Assembly (NCBI GenBank): GCA_023525715.1 | Contig: CM042016.1 | Coordinates: 66,340,882 to 66,404,881 of the forward strand | DNA: 64,000 nucleotides | DNA from: Cichorium intybus | Taxonomy: Eukaryota; Streptophyta; Magnoliopsida; Asterales; Asteraceae | Reading direction: 5' to 3' | Part shown: in pieces, positions 24,363-36,945 of the stretch | Layout of the letters: every line of letters starts with the position of its first letter | Numbering within the stretch: the stretch's first letter is position 1 | Position numbers and translations under genes: made by a program | Notes under the pieces: model-generated | Seen by the model: the letters and a program-made list of their open reading frames with translations, nothing else | Databases searched by the model: none | Told to the model about the DNA's origin: nothing

Positions 24363-24717
24363 TTACATTGGATTTATAATCAGGACCACTATTTGAATCA
24401 ATCCTTTTGTCCTAGGCAGTCTTAGTCTTGGCCTTTGTAACATTCCGATTTTTATTTCGAGAACGTGACCTCGAGGGTTTTCGTTTATAAGATTTCCCTC
24501 TTGGCACGTTCTGCCAAAACTGTTCATGGTGTTAAGCATACAAATATTGAGGACAGTTTCTGGCAATATGACCAGCAATTCCACAATTGAAAGAAGTTTG
24601 TCATTTCAAAGGGGCATTCACAGTTTTTCCAGAAGCACACACGCATGTAAAAAAAATTTAACAGAATTCTTTGTCCTAAATTTTTGAAAATTTGCATCAC
24701 CACAAGTTTTGAAAGGG

Positions 24718-26819
24718 TTAATTGAAAGGGTTAACATGTTTAACATTTTGTTTCACACAACCATTTAAAACAGGAAAAACAGAAATATTAGTCTTTGAAC
24801 AATTATTATCAAAAACAGAATCAGCCTTGTCCTTCTTGATTTCATCCTTCTCATTCATTGTATCTGCACATGAGGTAGAAGAATCAGTAGAGTTCATTTT
24901 AATACTCTCAGCGGTGCCATATTGATCCTTTTGAACAGAACTGGTGACAATGGGTTGCACAAACTCTTCGGTTTCAAGAGGTGGGGTATAGTTATGATTA
25001 AATAGAGGTGGAACATTTTTGTTCCCCAGACCTTCACCATCTTTATTAGTCCACTTTGTTTGATGTTCAATTATTGCCTCGACTTTCACGCTTGACACAT
25101 CAAATTTTTGAAATTAAACTCAACATCTTTAAATTTTGCCTTCAATGTGTCAAGCTCGGCAGTCAAATTTGCAATTGTTTCTTTAGCATAACGATATCGT
25201 GTGCTTGTTGTGCTGTGATCTGCTAGCAATTTCTTAAAATCAGATGTTTTAGCGTCTAGTTTTTTCTTGAAGGGGTGCAGTTTCTTTTTAGTGTTGTAAA
25301 CATCGTTTGTAAGATTAAGTACTTCTCTAACTAAACGATCATTGTGTTCATGATATTTGGCAATTATATCAACACAAGATTTAGAGCAATAAACCTCACT
25401 AACCTCTTCCGTGATAGGGGTGGTAGAGACCATAAAAGCAAACTGCAAGTTCATCATTTCCTCTTCAGCATGATCAACATCCTCTTCAGCTTCAATCTAG
25501 GCTAGATGAGCTCCTCCTTCTTCAGTTAAGTTCAGGCCTGTATCTTATCCTCCCATGTAAATTGCTGTGCCACCATGGCCCTTTCAATATTTTGAAGAGC
25601 TTCACGATTTGTTCTAGTCGGCACCAAATTCCTTTCAGTATTTGCATTCTCCACCCTTGGCTTGGTGCATTCACAAGCGTAATGCCCCGGCTCGTGACAA
25701 TTGTAGCACCTAAGCTTTGTCTTGTTAAAACCCACCTTCTTGTCTCTATTAGCACCCTAGTTTTTTCTTCCACTCTGTTGAGTAAAATTTTTTGCCCTGA
25801 ATACTGCCATAGCAATATGCCAGAAAATGTCCATTTCTTCAACATCGTCGGGCTAAATCTGATCAAGATCTCCAATCATAAAAGGCTGAACTAGTTCTCC
25901 AGCAACGAGAGCATTGTAACAGTTCATAAGTCCAGCCATCATAGCCAAGTTTTCCTCAGCTCCCTTGGGAACAACTAGAACTGAAGAAGTTGATTGAGAA
26001 ATAGGGCTAGGAGCAGTAGGAGCTGGAGCTGCCATCGGTAAGCTGGAGGAGGAAGGAGCATGTTGTGCAGGAAGGGCAGAAAATACACTATTAGTATATG
26101 CGCCCAGGTTGGCAGATTGGTAGGAATTGACATGATTGATTTCCCATTCCTTATCATCTATATCAAAAGCTTTGATGATAGCCATAATTTCAGCAAGAGA
26201 CAGTATGTTTAGATTCTTAGTTTTCTTGATCACCGACACGTTCATGTCCCAATTTTGGGAAGGGTGTTCAACAGTTTCGTGTTAATTTCTGACTTAGACA
26301 ACACAATTCCAACTGTACTCATCTCGGTATTGAGTGTGATAAAACGTTGTAATGGAATTTCCAAAGTCTCCCTAAGCACATGATTAAACATGTTGAATTT
26401 CTGTCGAAGAAGACTTGTCTACTTTGCTTCATGTCCTCATTGCCTTCATACACTTCAATCAGTGCTTCCCATAAGGCCTTAGCAGAGTGGTATTCTCTGA
26501 ACCCTTGAGCTATATCTAGGGATAAAGCCATTGTGAGAGTGGCAAGGGCTTGCTCATCATTTTTAGTCAACTCAAACTCTTCATCTGTGTAATGTTCTTG
26601 TGCCTTTTCAACCACTGTACCATTTTCAAGGGTAGTTGTAATTCTAACTGGACCTCTCACCATGCTTCTCCATATTTTGTTGTCTTTTATTTTTACGTAT
26701 TTTTTGAATCTGAATTTCCATTCTGAAAATCCTTCAGCATTTAATAGTCGTGGAATGCGGGTGACCGTACCCATAACTGAATCGAGATCATGTTGCATAG
26801 TGGTAGTAGTCAACTCCAT
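24718..26819 (-). pseudogene. Copia gag and linker, element D
   Basis: Gag starts at 26819 (TRIPRLLNAEGFSEWKFRF, a UBN2-type N-terminal region with W-x-x-M). A canonical zinc knuckle CYNCHEPGHYACEC (CX2CX4HX4C) lies near 25665-25706. A coiled-coil linker follows (25457-25086: LDAKTSDFKKLLADH). At least three frameshifts or stops break it. It packaged element RNA in its ancestor. Confidence 0.8.
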
Positions 26820-26869
26820 TGATTACCGAAGAGTAGGAAAAATTTCAATCGAAAAGCACTAAAGTCACT

Positions 26870-27327
26870 TCTGTCTTGACCAAAAAATGCAAAAAAATCA
26901 AATCAGGCTGGACCGAAATCTCGAGAGCTGATCGAAATCGGTGGTTTGACCAAAGGTTTGACCGAAAACTCAAAAAATTGCCGAAAACCTTCAATTTGGG
27001 CTAGGGTTTGACCGAAAACCCAATACCTTTCACTGAAAACTCAATTGGGCTGGCCCAAATTCAGAAACCCTAAATTGTCTTCACCTAAATCGTTAAACCC
27101 TAACCGAAAACGTGTGTGCCGCCACCGAAAACTCCACAGTAGACCGAAATCCTCAGCAGCTGACCGAAAACCTCCAAAAACATATATGAAAACGCCATTT
27201 TGTATCCAAAATGCCGTTTTTGAAGATCAAACACCCAAAAATACCAAGAACAATGAAGAACACCAAGATTCAAGAAAAGGTTTTGAATAGATTGATACCA
27301 AAACACCCAAAAACACAAGGTTTTGAG
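26870..27327 (-). other. Leader of element D with GACCGAAAA repeats
   Basis: This lies between PBS and gag. GACCGAAA or close forms recur about ten times (26878-27170). No gene. Confidence 0.6.
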
Positions 27328-27339
27328 GCTCTGATACCA
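27328..27339 (-). other. PBS of element D
   Basis: The minus strand reads TGGTATCAGAGC two bases after the LTR end (GGGACTTACA). Confidence 0.85.
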
Positions 27340-27341
27340 AA

Positions 27342-27797
27342 TGTAAGTCCCAATAAACCTAGATCTAGAACGGTATCAATCACAAACACGTTTGGTGCGG
27401 AATCCCAAACATGTTATCGAATCAAAACAATAAGAACAATGAGATTAAACCTTCAATGCACACTATATTGATTATAGTCTAGTACATAAGATTTGAAGAT
27501 TGCTTGAACAATTAGTTTCTCTCTCTAGCTTAGCACAAACTTCAAGGCAATCAACTCTTGACAATGACGACTACACATAGCCTTTATACCTACGCCTAAA
27601 ACGTAGCTAACCCTAAGCCCATTACAGCAAAGCCCACCAAAAACCCATCAAGGCCCACCGAAATCCCCTTGGATTTAGGTCAACACCACCGGAAACCCAA
27701 GGGTTTTCGGTCCAAACCGAAAACGTCAATCTGCCCCTTAAATCTTGATATAAGCATTTTAATGTCAAGCATAAACCATCAATATTAGGTCCTAACA
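27342..27797 (-). repeat. 5' LTR of element D (complete)
   Basis: 456 bp, bounded by TG and CA, with PBS on the inner side. The outer side joins the continuation of element C's RT at 27798. Confidence 0.85.
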
Positions 27798-29223
27798 CAA
27801 ACCATTGTTGGCACAAGATGGGTCCTTCGTAACAAATTGGATGATATGTGAACCATGGTTCGAAACAAAGATCGGCTTGTAGCAAAAGGATATAGTTAAA
27901 TTGAAGGCATAGACTATGATGAAATTTATGCACCTATAGCCCGCCTAGAAGCTATCTGAATCTTATTGGCATATGTTGCTCACAAAAACATAATCGTTAA
28001 TCAAATGGACGTCAAAAGTGCATTTCTACATGGCGATCTCAACAAAGTCGTCTATCTTCAACAACCTCTGGTTTTGAGGATTTGTCTCTTCCTAATCATG
28101 TCTATCATCTTTTCAAGGTCGTGTATGGAATCAAACAGTCACCAAGAGCTTGGTATGACAAGCTGTCTACTTTTTTGGTAAAATCTAGGTATAGAAGAGG
28201 TACAATCGATCCTATATTCTTTGTAAGATCTATCAAAAGCACATCATGATTGTTCAAGTATATGTTGATGACATCATTTTTGGTTCAACCGATCAGAACA
28301 TGGTTGATGAATTTGCCAAAATCATGATTGATAAATTCAACATGAGCTTGAATAAGGAAATTAACTTTTTCCTTGGTCTTCAAATCAAGCAAACAAGTAG
28401 AGGAATCTTCATTCATCAAGAAAAATACACTAATGAGCTGTTAAAGAAATTTTATCTTGAGAATTTTTCAACTTCTAAAGTGCCCATGTCAACCAACCAC
28501 AAAATTTCGGCTAATCCCGATGGTGAACCATTAGATCATATGATATACCGAGGAATGATTGGTTCTCTTATCTACTTAACTGTAAGTAGACCCGATATTA
28601 TGTTCATAACTTGCATCTGTGCGAGATATCAAACAGCTCCAAAGTTATCACATCTGACTGGTGTAAAACAAATATTCAAATATCTCAAAGGCACCAAGGA
28701 AATGGGTCTCTGGTAACCGATTTGTGATAATTTCAATCTTCAATCCTTCACCGATGCAGATCATGCTGGATGTCGTTTGGATAGAAAAAGCACCTCTAGA
28801 AGTTGTCAGTTTCTAGGTGGAAGACTGGTGAGTTGGTCTTCATAGAAACAAAATTGTGTTGCTCTTTTATCAGCCGAAGCAGAATATGTTCCAGCCTCTA
28901 GCTGCTGTTCACAAGTACTCTGGATGAAGACACAATTGCTGGATTATGGATATCGCTTTCTCCAAGTCCCCATATATTGCGACTCCAAGAGTTCCATTGC
29001 CATCTCGCGCAATCGAATTCAGCATTCAATGACAAAACACATCGATCTTCGTTACCACTTCATCAAGGATCAAATCCTCCAAGGTAACATTGAGCTATAT
29101 TTTATACCTACTGAAGAACAGGTAGCAGACATTTTTACAAAAGCCTTGGACACAGCCAAATTTCAAAATTTTTTGGAAATGTTAGGTATGATGAATCCTG
29201 ATCCCGAATTCTTCAAGACCTAA
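27798..29223 (+). pseudogene. Copia reverse transcriptase and RNase H, element C
   Basis: RT continues from 19172: GTRWVLRNKLDD, EIYAPIARLEAI, VNQMDVKSAFLHGDL, then after a frameshift VYVDDIIFGST, FFLGLQIKQTSRG and GSLIYLTVSRPDIMF. RNase H shows FTDADHAG, LSAEAEYVPASSCC, YCDSKSSIAI, STKHI-type SMTKHIDLRYHFIKD and ADIFTKALD. Stops are present near 27843, 27895, 27957, 28716 and 28843. This is followed on the same strand by the accessory ORF. Confidence 0.85.
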
Positions 29224-30160
29224 TTAACTTGGCATATTTGAATCAATTTTATCATGTAAAAATATCTGCTTTTTAATTTCAAAATTCTACTAGCTGCTCT
29301 TCACCGGTATACTATTCGTTCACTTTAATCCTTTTTGTCATAAATTCTTTCTGGTAATTTAAGTATGATTTTCGGTTGTGCATCTCAATTTTCGGTCCAA
29401 AAGGATTTTCTGAACAACCTCACTTGGACATAATCTTCGGCCCAACACAATTTTTCAATAATTCATTTTCGGTCCTAAAAGATTTTCTATACAACCTCAT
29501 TTCAAGCAAACTTTCGTTACCAAAGAAAACAAATGAGATGTTCGGTATGATTACAATTTTCGGCCCAACCTCGCTTGAACACGATTTTCGGTGCGACATC
29601 CTTCTCTGATAAACCTCATTTAAAATCAAATTTTGGATCATTCAAATTTTCGGTACCAATGAAAACTAATTTTCTGTACAACCTCGTTTCACTCTAATTT
29701 TTGGTTGACATGACTTTCGGTATCAAAGAAAACAAGTTCTGTTTTCCTTAAAAGCAAACTTTTGGCACTTACAAGAATTTTGGAACAACCTCATTTCAGA
29801 ATAAATTTCGGTACCAAGAGACATCAAGAGAATTTCAGTTCATACAATTTTCAGCTACTGATGCAGCACTTAAGGTACACACTCTCTAACCCATTCAAAT
29901 CTGTGTGTCTTTTTACATCTCTTAAAAAAACGACCAATTTAACGTTGAGAATGTGAATTAAATAACGTTACATTAAATAACCAATAACGAGCAATCAATT
30001 TCTTAGAATATTTATGCTATCTCGTTAACCACATCTGATGTGTCACACTCCGATTGAACCACTCGATTTCATCATGCTTTGGCATTAAATGCCAAGTTAC
30101 AACTTTTTCTGACATCTCACATCACACATCCCATCCGACGGTTTTGTGAAATTCAAATCG
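29224..30160 (+). repeat. Element C spacer with irregular TTTTCGGT repeats
   Basis: Between about 29370 and 29850 the word (A/G)TTTTCGG(T/C) with CCAA or ACAACCTCATTT partners recurs every 30-70 bp, about ten times. No gene; the equivalent spacer of B holds the Agenet gene. Confidence 0.65.
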
Positions 30161-30170
30161 GATATAAACC
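30161..30170 (+). promoter_or_regulatory. TATA box of accessory ORF C
   Basis: GATATAAACC is followed by a pyrimidine-rich leader (TCTTTCCCCCCTC, TTCTTCTTCTCC). Position and leader type mirror copy B. Confidence 0.45.
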
Positions 30171-31403
30171 GTCTTTCTATCTTTCCCCCCTCATTTTTTC
30201 TCTCTCAAAATCGATCACTCTCTTCGTGTTCTTCTTCTCCAACAAAATTGCAATCTAGGGTTTCTCCTTCTCCGTCTTACTCCACCGCCGCTGTAACTCC
30301 ACTGTATCTTCTCTGGTTCCGCCGTCGCTGCTGACTGTCTCTACGCCACCACAGCAACTCCTTACTTTGTCGTCGTAGTTCGTCATCACTGTGACTTCGT
30401 CTTTGCAAGATATCAGTATTTTCTCTCAAATCGTTCAACTTGTTCGTGGTAGTTTGCTGTGTTTTCCCATTCTTTTGCTCTTTTCCGCCTCCGGCTCCAC
30501 CTCCATGTCTATAACCTTCTGCAACTACCCGGCACCTAGTATTCCGACGACTTACAAGGACCATTTACGAGTTGTCGTTCACATCTTATCCCACCATCCC
30601 TTAGCCAGAACCTTATTTTCACCGCCTCCCACCATTTCTATTTCTTTGCTCGAGGAATATGTTGTCACTGCTAGAAGGCGTGACAACAACATATTCATTA
30701 CCTTGTGTAATGGCATGGAAGATACTTTAGATAATAAGATATTTGCAGTTGCACTTGATCTACCCATGCACGATGCTCAGTTTAATACTCCATCACAATC
30801 TAAGTTGATCACTATGTTTCATAAAATGGGCTACGAGCACAAATTAGAGTCTCCTTCACAGTTTTGCAAGGGACATATCTCACCTTTATGGCATTGCATC
30901 ATCCATTTCTGTAAAACAGGTGGTACATACCAACTCAGTAAGCGCTTAATCAAATTGGTTTGGGGTCTATACATGGGCAAACAAGTAGACATTGCAGCAA
31001 TTTTATTTGAAGATTCTTTGTCTTATTTCGGTATCTCAGAAGCCACCAAGAAAAATACATTCTGCCCGCTTCTGGGCAATATGCATCATTCATTTGTATA
31101 GAACTTACATGGTTCAAGTCCCAGAAGCTGCTGATGATATTTCCCTAGTCATGACACCATTCAAAGGCTACTCACCCATGTATGACTTGATTTTCTGCAA
31201 AATCAGAAAACTGTCAGATGCCTTTCTAGCTTTCGGTGACCTAGAGAGTGTTTTTTGTCAAACAACACTTACAAATCACTGAAAATGTAGCTCCTTACCC
31301 TGTTGAACCATTAAGCAAGGAGCCTCCAGTTACAAAGGGCAAGAAGAAAGCTGAAAGCTCCTCTACCAAATGATCACGATCTAAGAAGCACAAGAAATTT
31401 ATG

Positions 31404-32120
31404 GTACACATTTTCTGACCTTATCTTACACTATCTTTTTGCACATGTGTGGTTGCTTTTAATTTTCTCTTGGTATTGAAAAGGCATGACAAATTTTCTG
31501 TATATCTTGTGATTTTCAGTAATTTTAGGTATAATTTTCTCAATGTTCAATTTTCGGTATATCATAGGCATTCTTAAGTTTCGGGATCAATATAAACAAT
31601 CAAATTTTTGCATAAGCCATTTAAGTCTTCACTTTCTGTATAATTGTAATAAGTTGAATTTTGGTGCCAACCACTGCATCTATGATTTTCGGTATCATAC
31701 TCTTAAAGCTCAAATTTTCGGTTTCATTCTCTCAAGATCAATTTTCGGTATCATACTCTCAAACTCAAATTTTCAGTATGATCCTCTCAAAATCAATTTT
31801 TCGGTATTACACAGTGAGAACTAACTTTCGGTACAATACCTTATTTTCTAAATAAGTCCCAACAAATGCCTTGTTATCAACTCGTTGATTATCGTTATTG
31901 ACATTTTGGAAATCCAGATATTTATTTGGTAAAATTGCTTGAATTCCTGATTCAATGCAATTTGCGCAACAAAAATCTATGATTTTTAGGAATCCAAAAT
32001 AAGATTTTGGTCACGAATTTTGCATCTGTGTGATGATCATAAATTATGTTCTCCCCAGGTATATGTTACCTTCGGTATGTGTTACCTGTTTAAATTTCTA
32101 ATGTCTTTAAATGTTTTTAG
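31404..32120 (+). other. Candidate intron in accessory ORF C
   Basis: ATG/GTACAC at 31404 and TTTTTAG/ACTC at 32120 give GT-AG borders with a T-rich 3' end. The 717 bp between has TTTTCGGTA words and no coding similarity, while both flanks encode basic or acidic parts of the accessory protein. Copy B has no such gap in its open frame. Confidence 0.4.
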
Positions 32121-34815
32121 ACTCTTACAGACTGGGAACTGAATGATTCAGAAGAAGAGGCCGAAAAACATAAAATGTCAAGAAAAGAAAAGACACCCCA
32201 AAAACAAAACGAGGGTGAACAAGAAAAGGATGCTAAGAAAAACAAAGAGGCACAACAAGAAAAATTACCAATTCCAAGATCCTTTCATGAAATGAAGTTC
32301 AAAAATGCTATCGGGGTAGAAACTAATGATAGCAAAATTGCAACAAAGATTCAGCATTAGACAAGCAAATGCAATGGTGTTGCATTCCATGGGTCAACCA
32401 CAAGATGCTGATACTGAAGAAATCCAGACTAAACGGGCAAAGTTGCAATCCGAAAATGAGGAGATAAACAAGTTCATTGAGTTTGAACTTTCAAAAATGA
32501 TTGGTGATTCGGGATTTGTTTTTGATGAAAATGATAAGTCATGGGATAACATTGCCAAACACATCGTGCCACTCACTTATAATGTGTTCTTGGCACGCGA
32601 AAACGAGAAAAACCGTCCGAAAGTTACCAAACCACCATCCCCATGGAAAATCCCAACTGATAATCCCATTCCATCCCCATCTCACCATGAATAATCTTTC
32701 TGATATGAATCGGGCGTGAATATTGTCTTTTGTTAGAAACCGCCTCGAAACACTTACACAATTTTCACAAATTCGGTACATATCAAGAAGTGAACCGTCC
32801 TCTGTTCCCCAAGTTAGACATACACATTGGAGAATCCAGTTCAACATCTGGACACCATGGTGAAACTCACATTCCAACATCTCCAAAGACCGACATTGCT
32901 GATGTGAACAAAAATCTTGACTCCCTTCTCTCCTTGATAACTAAACTCAATTCTTCCCAGTCGAATAAGGCCATCCTCAATGACTCCTCTATCCAAAAGG
33001 CCATCCTCAATGACTACTCTCTCCTTGACTCCTCTGTCCAAAAGGTAATTTCGAAAGGCCTTCAAGCAGTTGATGCACAGAGGCATACAAATGCCAAAGA
33101 GTTAATTCAACAAGGTGACTCCACCATGAAGGCTGGTTTGAAGCTGTACAATGAAGTGTTCAAGTTTGTAACTTTATTTGATGATGTAAAGAAGTACATG
33201 GACGGGGTGTTCTCTGAGAATCAATCACTCCGGGATACCAGTATTCTACTTATTAGATTGTTGTCCGTCACACTTTGGAACATTTCTGATTTCGTTCCTA
33301 TTCCGGCCAATAATCTAAATTTGGCAGCTGATAGGCTCGATGATCTTATTTCGAAATTCAATCAACTCTCATCCAAAACCACTACTTCAATATCCGCCGA
33401 GTTGAAAGGAGTTGCAGAGAAGCTGTTTGAGAAACTAGAAGATATCAGCAAGCACCTACCTATGACCCCTTCATTTGGTGAAGGAGCCCCAGGAGGGGGA
33501 AAGGTGCCACCAGCAGTTGATTTTGGTGATGATGAAGATGAGAATGATGATGATCATCATGTTTATGATAATGATGATGAGAAGTCTAAAGAAAGAAAAG
33601 GTTATGAGACTTTCGGTGACATACCGAAAAATGATAAGAAAATCCCAACTCCACCCTCATCACCGAAAATTCCAATCAAAGAGAAAATTCTAACTCCCCC
33701 TCCTTCACCGAAAAAGACGAACTCCCAAAAGAAGTCCCCTTCTCAGAAAATTCTAACACCACCCCCATCTCCGAAAATTCACACCGAAGAAGACGAACTC
33801 AAATACTCCCCTAATAAAGCCATCAGATCCTCCAGAACTCAAAGCACTTAAAAATACATATTTTGATGAACTTGCAGCCAAGTTTACAGAAGACCTCGAA
33901 ATGGAAATTAAGGCTGAGGCTGAAACAGCAGAAAAAGGATCAAGTCAACCACAGCTATCTAATTTTTTTGATTTTAGGCCGTTGACCAATGATGATTATC
34001 GACCTGTGGTGTCCTATGCTCCCCCGAAAAGACAGTCTTACAGCTGGGACATCCCACTTACCCCAAACAGAGAAAAGTATACCTATACCTTGAACTATTT
34101 AGCCATTCCGTAACTGGAATATGGAAATGAGACTCGGATTTCAAAGGTTCTTGGATAGATATACCCAACCAAGGTAGAATATTTGGTAAACAGAGTCCAT
34201 CACAGCAGTCATCAGAATAAGAAGAGAATGTTCCAAAAGTCTAATTATTATGAGTACCAATTACTCAGGAATGAAAAGAGCCTGGTGATCACGGAAGCAG
34301 ATTTTCGGAAAAACCCAGAAGACATTTATACTATTGTGATGCGACTGGCTCCGAAAATCGAGTAGAAAAAGGACACTAGAGTAGCTAATCTAGCTACCAG
34401 AAGATTTCTGCCGCAGCTACTGGATGAGTTCATATGTCAAGACGGAGAACTGTTAAGAATGATCAGAACTCATCCCGATGATCAATTTAGATGATTGACT
34501 TGTCCTTGTCGGATGGTAGAGAGCACTAGAACTTTGGAGGCACTAATGATCCGGTCCTTGGTATAGTGTACAAATTAAAAGATCGATCTACCAAGTTGTT
34601 CTTCTGAGTTGACGACATGAGAAAATCTCCCAATGTAGTCTTGTTAAATTACATCGAAGAAGTGAAGAAATCGAAGTATACAACTCAAGAAGTCAAAGAA
34701 AAACTAATTGGGAGGATGAACTGGATGATGGCTGTAAGGAAATTTTGGGAGATGACATGGGTGGAAGTAGTAAAAACTTGGTGTGAAGATCAAAAGAAAA
34801 ACCCCTCGGTTGGTC

Positions 34816-34829
34816 ACCGAATGGGGAAT
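34816..34829 (+). other. PPT of element C
   Basis: GTCACCGAATGGGGAAT runs into the LTR start TGTTAATG at 34830. The same arrangement is seen in copy A. Confidence 0.6.
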
Positions 34830-35800
34830 TGTTAATGTTTAAAGTCGTTAACCAACTTGATTAGTGGTTTTTGTTGGTGTATTTGTCGTAAACAATATTC
34901 TGATGTTATCTTTTGACGTGTATGTTCAAACATGTAACTGTTGAATTTCTTCTAAGTTATTAATGAACATACCTTATCATCTCTCTACTTTTGTTTACTG
35001 TTGTTATGTTAATGAGTCCGAGAATTAGACACTGGAATTCATGAGTGAATTTCGGTTGTGCCACAGAAGTTTTACACTTGGAGACTTTACAAGTTCCAGC
35101 AATGATGATTAAGAAGACACCGAAATTCTCTATGAATTTCGGTACAGAAGACTTTTGGTCTAACAACTCAAGACATCAGAATATCATAAGTTCAGCAATT
35201 CATATACCGAAGATTACCCTTAATCTTCGATTACTTCAGAAACATGTATCGTGATAAGAGTTCAAGACAAGTGAAGATAAAGACAAAAGATAAGAAGATC
35301 CATTTATAAAATACTATTAGGCTAGTTACTTCATGTCCCCTAAAGTAAGCATGGCACTTGTACTGTTTAGATAGAGAACAATCAATCTTAGGCCATCATA
35401 GTCTGACTTTGTACTATTATCCATAGAACAATCTGAATGGAACTGGTCTGTAGTTCCTTCAGCCCCTAGGTCCTTCAGCCCCTAGGTCCTTCAGTCCCTA
35501 GGTCCTTGTCTAGTAGGAACTCTCTTTGCATTATAAAATGAGAGTTCTACCACTCTTTATCTTCATGGTTTGGAGAAACACATCTGTAACACTCTTTCTA
35601 TGATATACAAATCTTCCATTCCATCAAACACTTGTTCATCATGTTTATATTTGTGTTCTTAGTTTCTTGCGTTGAATTCATGCATTTTGATCTTAAGTCT
35701 TTCATTATTCCGCACTTTTACTTTTTTGTATTAATTTTTGTTGAGCATCGATCTTTCTAAGTCATTATCAAGTTTTCGAACTTGACCTTACTTTTCAACA
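34830..35800 (+). repeat. 3' LTR of element C
   Basis: Starts TGTTAATG after the PPT and probably ends TTTTCAACA at 35800 (about 971 bp). TATAAAATGAG at 35533 is a likely promoter TATA box. No second LTR copy is available to fix the end. Confidence 0.6.
35457..35507 (+). repeat. Three 16-bp tandem units in LTR C
   Basis: CCTTCAGCCCCTAGGT is repeated three times, the third with one change (AGTCCC). Confidence 0.9.
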
Positions 35801-35959
35801 CTTTTAATTTTCACGTCACCTTTTAGTTACTATTTTTTGTAATTAGAATAAAACATTAAATTAATTTAAAAAAACATTACATTAAAATTAAAAAAGTCAT
35901 TACATTAATTAAAAAATATTACAATAAAAACATTTAAAAACATTCAATAAAATAAATAA

Positions 35960-36330
35960 AAAAACTAATCTAAATATTTTTTGAGTTTTCTCCTTTATCG
36001 CCTGGAGTGCCTCGAGGTCCCAGCCGGTTACTCCGTCGGTTGACGAACGTAGAAGTTTTCAAGCATAATATGCTTGTTCTTCGCGTCTTAAAGTCATTCG
36101 TTCTTGTTGTATCTTGATATGGTGGTAAAATCATTCAATCAAAAGATCGATTTTGTCTGCGGGTTTTTTTGGTTGACTTGGAAGAGGCGGCTCGTTTTGC
36201 TTTATTGCGACCTATCGGGCGGGGAGATGTTCTTCTGATGTAAATTCATCGGCTTTGTTGTTGAGGTCGATCAGGTTTTGAGCGTCAGAAGTATACTCAT
36301 ATGATTTCGCGATACTAGTCCGTTTAGACA
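35960..36330 (-). pseudogene. Fragment of a Harbinger-associated (NAM-associated/MYB-like) protein
   Basis: The minus strand encodes a basic run RPIGRNKAKRA followed by KKTRRQNRS, then after a frameshift QQERMTLRREEQAYYA and TGWDLEALQAIKEKTQ. The RPxGRxKAK box with a charged helical C-terminus is typical of proteins paired with PIF/Harbinger transposases in plants. Only the C-terminal quarter is present, with stops. The identification rests on one motif. Confidence 0.4.
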
Positions 36331-36403
36331 GCGAACAAGTATCCAATGTAGTAGCTGATGGAATAAGAACCTATCATGGACTGTTTTCACAAACATCCCC
36401 TAC

Positions 36404-36509
36404 TTGCAGCCTCTTCGTCCGTCCCACCGATAGACAGTAAATGGGTTAACGTGACAAGGATCCGACGACGCCTCACCAACCCCTACTTGTAGCCTCTTCG
36501 TCCGTCCCA
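36404..36509. repeat. Direct duplication, 77-bp spacing
   Basis: CCTCTTCGTCCGTCCCAC occurs at about 36410 and 36487 with the same flanks (CCTACTTG(C/T)AG, (C/T)GATAG). Confidence 0.8.
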
Positions 36510-36945
36510 CTGATAGCTGTGTTGGTGGTGGTGGTTGTAGCGATTACGAGCCAGGTGAAGTTCGCCGCGATCCACCTCCGTATTCTCAGTTTAATCGATT
36601 TGCAGAAAATAACCACGGTTCGTATTCTCGGTCTGATATATTTTGTATTTTTGTTTTCCAGATTTTTATATAAGTTCGTTTCATTTGAAATCAGATCAAT
36701 ATCATGTATGCAATAGATACTGGATGTGGTTAATTTTGTTTGTTTCTATAAAAACACGAATCAAACCTAATAATTTTTCATCCGCATACGTTTTTGTGTT
36801 AGCTTCTCAAATCGATACATCAGATGAAGTAACGCCCAATTGTTTTGGCAGAATGGATGGAGATTTTTTAAACACTTTCTACTGTTGTGATGATTGGTGA
36901 TAATTGTTCCATAACTGACATCTACCTAAAAAAGAAAAGATAAAA

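Larger units (their letters stand above)
30508..34835 (+). pseudogene. 3' accessory ORF of Sirevirus-like element, copy C (with intron)
   Basis: Homologue of copy B. The N-terminal core aligns (ISISLLEEYVVTA, MFHKMGYEHKLESPSQFCKG against MGNKGDITQLSKFAKKG, LVWGLYMGKQVD, ARFWA). It is followed by KGKKK and SKKHKK basic runs, an intron-like gap (31404-32120), then coiled coil, the EGAPGGGKV block (about 33480), proline-serine repeats (PPPSPK), YSPNKAIRSSR, and the KSNYYEYQLL/ITEADFRK tail to the PPT. Frames break at about 31085, 31370 (TGA), 32358, 32692, 33850, 34112, 34363 and 34492. The start at 30508 is preferred to 30391 because similarity with B begins only there. Function unknown. Confidence 0.7.
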
